Origin: Rotaria socialis
Lineage: Eukaryota > Rotifera > Eurotatoria > Philodinida > Philodinidae
Assembly (NCBI GenBank): GCA_905331475.1
Contig: CAJNYU010004617.1
Coordinates: forward strand, 194,036 to 258,035
Direction: 5' to 3'
Length of the DNA: 64,000 bases
The notes beneath the pieces are model-generated. The model was not told where the DNA came from, did no database searches, and worked only from the letters and a program-made list of their open reading frames with translations. Made by a program: the position numbers and the translations under genes. This document shows positions 60,376-64,000 of this stretch, piece by piece. Each line of letters starts with the position of its first letter. Position 1 is the first letter of the stretch.

Positions 60376-61113
60376 TCATTGACAATCGTGAAGTAAAATT
60401 TCTCTACTGAAGATATATCTATTGCATAAATTACAAATAAATTGATGAGTTTGGTCAAATCCATCGTTGCTGTTATATTTACATGTAACTTCTGGTTTTG
60501 TACAGTTTAGTGGCATTATATTTCTATGATTAATAAAGTTACAAAGAAAAGATACTTTTCTTTCAAGTAGATTGATTTTAGTTTTTAATTCCATTTGTTT
60601 TGTACGAGTTAATATTAATTCATTTTTAACTGCATCGATAAGTGGTCGTATTTGTTGATAAGTACAATGCTTTAAATGTATTGAGAGTTTATCTCTTGGT
60701 CCTTTCCATGGACATTGAATATCAACCGATGGACAAGTGACAATTCTTCGTGGGCAACGTTTTTCGTGATTTTTCCAATGGCATCGTTGAATATTTAGTT
60801 CTTGACAAAGTAAACATCGAACAAGGAGACGATCAAGTTGATTAAGTACTATTCGAGTATTAATTGGCACATATGGCGATTTTTCATACGATTGATTATC
60901 TCTTCCAAAATGATGCCGAGCAACTTGTCGACATATTGGGCATGTTTGATTTTGAGAAAGCCATATTTTTATACATACTTTACAGAATGTATGATTGCAT
61001 ATCGATAAACTTACAGGAGATTCAAATGGTCGCTTGCATATACCACATTTAAGTTCGTCATCGACTTCGTCTTCATTTATATATTCATAATCAAAATGAA
61101 TCGACGTATTCAT
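60376..61113 (-). CDS. RING plus TRAF/SIAH-type zinc-finger protein (RNF41-like E3)
   Basis: A single 245-codon exon. Residues ~23-63 form a C3HC4 RING (CGIC, SICNHTFCKVC, then TCPIC) of the ubiquitin ligase type. Residues ~95-155 carry Cys/His pairs of TRAF/SIAH-like fingers (CLLC, HWKNHEKRCP, CPWKGPRDKLSIHLKHC). A predicted coiled coil (about 160-190) and a last C-x2-C...H-x-C finger (FICNLCNRY, LLHDC) follow. The arrangement RING, then a VPINTR linker, then a SIAH-type finger and coil, resembles Nrdp1/RNF41, but the final zinc finger is extra. It is intronless in a genome of many-intron genes, so it may be an old retrocopy or a lineage-expanded family member. The frame is intact and the zinc ligands are complete, so it is probably functional. 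Confidence 0.85.
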   Translation of the reverse strand: MNTSIHFDYEYINEDEVDDELKCGICKRPFESPVSLSICNHTFCKVCIKIWLSQNQTCPICRQVARHHFGRDNQSYEKSPYVPINTRIVLNQLDRLLVRCLLCQELNIQRCHWKNHEKRCPRRIVTCPSVDIQCPWKGPRDKLSIHLKHCTYQQIRPLIDAVKNELILTRTKQMELKTKINLLERKVSFLCNFINHRNIMPLNCTKPEVTCKYNSNDGFDQTHQFICNLCNRYIFSREILLHDCQ

Positions 61114-61509
61114 ATTTGGTACAAAGAAAAACGCAAAATAGCTGATACTACTTTACTTGTAAGTAGGTAATGGTAAATGACCGTTTCAATTCACATTCAA
61201 TCTCTCTGTATGACGTCTTCCTTATAATTTTGATCCAAAGGAAATGTACTTCTCTTTCTTTTCTTTTTTTGTGAATAATCTACAAGGAAGAATTCACAGT
61301 CATATAAGCAGCATTGAAGTAATGAAGAAACTCAATAAAACATCATTGCCGACAATGGCAATGGCAATAAAACTATACTTCTATTATTCATTTAACATCG
61401 GCCGTTGAGTTTATTATTTTTTTGTGATACCCTGGATGGCATATTGAGCGGATGACTAATAGAAAAAAAGGGGAAAAATTAAACTCTCAGTTTTTTTTCT
61501 GAATCATCT
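61114..61509. other. Short non-coding spacer
   Basis: RING gene 5' side, AT-rich; nothing recognised. Confidence 0.4.
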
Positions 61510-62032
61510 GAAATAAACGTGGTAACTTCGGATTTCATCCGAGAGTTATGTGTACTGCAAAAATTGCATGCGACATATGAGTCATTCTAGAATGTCTGAA
61601 CACCAAAATTATCATGAGAAACTAGGCAAATTGATTTCTGGATGCAGTTTTTGTGCATTTTGAGACGTTTTTCAGGCGCTGTTTCGTTAGAAAGCTACGG
61701 TTTAGTTCAAAACTAATATCAGATTCGGTATCAGCGTTAAAAACTGAGTCGATTTATATATGTTTTAAATAATTCCGAGAAAAATTTGTTTTTTGAAAAA
61801 AAATCCCTGTACTCCTCCTCAGGGATGGCCTGGTCAAAAATGACAATTTTTTCGATCACTCAACTATTTCTTGAGTGATTCTTCTCATCTTCGAACTCGA
61901 CCGAGATATTCATGAGATTGAACTATGTGGAAAATTTCATCACGGTCTGACTCTCCTTTCGAAAGTTATCGTGCCTACGGACGGACACACTGACCGATTC
62001 TAGTGTACTCACTTTTTGAGTACACAAAAATG
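61510..62032 (-). repeat. Dispersed repeat, copy 2, inverted
   Basis: Reverse-complement counterpart of 2753-3272, with many single-base differences but the same hairpin-like ends (TTCGGAT..ATCCGAG at its left, GTGTACTCACTTTTTGAGTACAC at its right). The two copies are about 58 kb apart in opposite orientation. Divergence suggests separate old insertions. Confidence 0.75.
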
Positions 62033-62324
62033 AAAATTTATTATTTTCGTTTCCAAAAAATTGATTTTTCAGATTACTTTCGAGAGATTCATAATCATAT
62101 ATTGTTCGATATTGCCTGTATGTTTGTGTTCAGTGACGCGTCCTAGATGAGGGTGATATTTTTGCATCCACTCAACATTTCATTTCCTAAGACTCAGCTG
62201 GCTTCCGGAAGCCCATTTGGTTTCCTCAGAATTCATTCAAGAGACGATACTCTGTTGGAATTTTACGATACATTGTTTTTTCATTTGAATTTTAGTTTGA
62301 ATTCACACCCGTCACGTTTTTTTA

Positions 62325-63017
62325 CTATTTATAAAAATATTGAAATACAACAGAAAAGATAGTCAACATCATCGAAGATAATACACGTTGTTCATTTGAA
62401 TAAATGATGTGTCTAGTTGTCATTGGTGGTATCCATTGATTACAATTATCTTGTTGACAGCAATGTGTACGATGATTTGCAACATCTAATTCTTCACAAT
62501 ATTGTATACCACGTAAAATTAATATTTCCGTATCAATGTTTGGATCAAAATAATGATCACTCTAATCAAACAAAAATCAAAACAGTGTTCCATTTTATGT
62601 TGGAAACTTTACCTGACAAAAATAATCTGCATCGTAATTAGCACTATCTATCTCACTTTCGTTACTTTCATCACCATTATCAAGATTCAATGGCAGGGAA
62701 CAAAAACCACCTGGCTGAGAGCATGTAAAACATTGAATTGAAGCTACATGCTGAATAAACCCTATTGTTTTTAAAAGAAAATAAAACGTAAAAATATCTC
62801 TCAAGCTTACAAGCACTATAAATTTAGCTCTTTAACTAAATAACACTTAATAAGATTATTTATTTATTTTTGTAGCAAATATCTCGTTTCTGTCGTCTGT
62901 TTTGACCAGAACACTGAAATCGAACTCTGCAAGTTATCATTAAAAAGCTGTAAAAAACTTACCAAAGACTACGAATATGGTTAATAACATTGTGATTACA
63001 AATTTTACTTTCAACAT
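62325..63017 (-). CDS. Ly-6/uPAR (three-finger) domain protein, secreted or GPI-anchored
   Basis: Three exons in phase: 62963-63017, 62613-62761 and 62325-62561, giving 146 residues. The first exon encodes a signal peptide (MLKVKFVITMLLTIFVVFG). The mature part starts SIQCFTCSQPGGFC, the usual opening of an LU domain, and closes with HCCQQDNCNQW, the usual CC-x4-CN ending. An acidic insert (NGDESNESE) sits in the first loop. The C-terminus SSMMLTIFSVVFQYF is hydrophobic, fitting GPI attachment. LU proteins act at the cell surface as receptor modulators; the partner is unknown here. The start was chosen because it restores phase across both introns and gives a signal peptide. Confidence 0.82.
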
Positions 63018-64000
63018 TATCCTAACAATGATAAAATAACTTTCTTATGACAAAAGAAAAGGTTATTCTCTTGCTTCTTGTATGCAATAAAAATAAAAAT
63101 GCAGTTTTAATGACAACAATAAAATATCTTTTATATCAGAACAACATGATATTTCTTTTGCTTGAGAGTTACATTTTAGTATGAGACTATGTCCTTTTTT
63201 AATCCGAAATGATGAATAATTGTTTACTGAATCACTCGAAATTTGTTTTGTATGATATAATATATGCGAGAAAATTATCTCTTTATTATATTGATTTTAT
63301 TTATCCTGACATACCGCCATGCCGAAAAAAGTTGAAATAGCTACTGTAAATACCAACATAGTTTGATGTGAATATGTATATCGATTACTCTTTAAAACAG
63401 TATCCTTGCGACTTCTTATTATCATGTTAAGTTACAATCATATATGTTTTTGAACACAACGTGCCATGGAAATATCTTGATTTGTTGATTTCCTACAATT
63501 TCGTGCCATAGGCTCACAGTCTTCAGCGCATGGTTTAATGATGACATTAGAAAAAGAAAAATATAGACGAAGGTCTTTGAGTGAATCATAGAGCATCATC
63601 TTTTATTTTGTCATGTTTTTTTTCGATCTTCTGATTTGATGTGTTTCTTTAGTTATTTTCAAAATAAGAAACACAAGTGAAAACACTTAAAGCATAGCAG
63701 TACAGAGTGGCGTTACTTGTCAGGTTCTTATTCAAATGTGAAAAAAATTGCATGTGGGATTACTTGAAATACTTAGGCTATAATATTAATTACAACGATA
63801 AGCCCCTGTTTTCATGATTGATCGCATCAGCATCTTATTACTTGATATTGATTTTTTTAAATTTCCATTTAATAAAAGTACTGAGTGACAGATAAAAAGA
63901 GACTCAAGTATCAAATTTTAATCTTCCACAGTAATGATTTGTTTTCGGAAACTTGTTTCCCTCATCCGCCCACTTCTCTTGCTTCAATTTGATTGCATTA
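63018..64000. other. Right-hand non-coding end of the window
   Basis: Upstream of the Ly-6 gene; AT-rich, no coding or repeat signal seen. Confidence 0.4.

Overview
This 64 kb window is eukaryotic nuclear DNA from an AT-rich animal genome. The genes are split by many GT-AG introns, most of them only about 45-80 bp long. Gene content is metazoan: protein kinase D, casein kinase 1, a Rab11-type GTPase, PMCA, a Zasp/PDLIM-type PDZ protein, ACOT9, FERRY3/C12orf4 and a Ly-6 domain protein. Very short introns, strong AT bias, many small DNA transposons and one intron-poor, bacterial-looking glycosidase together suggest a bdelloid rotifer of the Rotaria type. This is inferred from style and content, not from a search. 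No tRNA, rRNA or CRISPR was seen.

Layout. 1-4.2 kb: non-coding, with one copy of a ~515 bp dispersed repeat. 4.2-7.2 kb (+): PKD-like kinase with one C1 domain. 7.2-10.9 kb: gene-free, with a decayed Mutator-like element (FLYWCH remnant, GCGAAA-rich inverted ends). 10.9-12.5 kb (-): CK1. 13.9-14.3 kb: low-complexity ORF with a 39 bp tandem repeat. 15.2-16.1 kb (-): Rab11-like. 17.1-18.3 kb (-): CWC25 without its usual N-terminus. 18.6-19.3 kb: near-perfect fold-back element carrying a 90-codon ORF. 22.2-29.5 kb (-): complete PMCA calcium pump with two candidate cassette exons at positions like vertebrate splice sites A and C. 29.5-36.2 kb: gene-poor, with a TIR transposon carrying a CXC cysteine motif. 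36.2-40.6 kb (-): PDZ protein with five repeated PSRSF-LQ motifs. 41.9-43.9 kb (-): ACOT9. 45.1-51.1 kb (-): 731-residue ankyrin protein whose first intron contains a whole GH2 glycosidase gene on the same strand. 52.7-56.5 kb (+): FERRY3. 56.8-59.0 kb: TIR repeats and an assembly N. 60.4-61.1 kb (-): intronless RING/TRAF zinc-finger gene. 61.5-62.0 kb: second, inverted copy of the dispersed repeat. 62.3-63.0 kb (-): Ly-6/uPAR-like secreted or GPI-anchored protein. The rest shows no gene.

The genes are mostly unrelated housekeeping and signalling genes, not a pathway cluster. A loose common theme is membrane signalling and traffic (PKD, Rab11-like, FERRY3 as a Rab5 effector subunit, PMCA), which may be chance. 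The most notable structures are the glycosidase nested in the ankyrin intron, the fold-back element whose ORF stops exactly at the arm boundary, and the PMCA cassette exon that would swap the second half of the calmodulin-binding site and truncate the tail. Exon joins were checked by hand for reading phase; lengths quoted for spliced proteins are sums of those exons.
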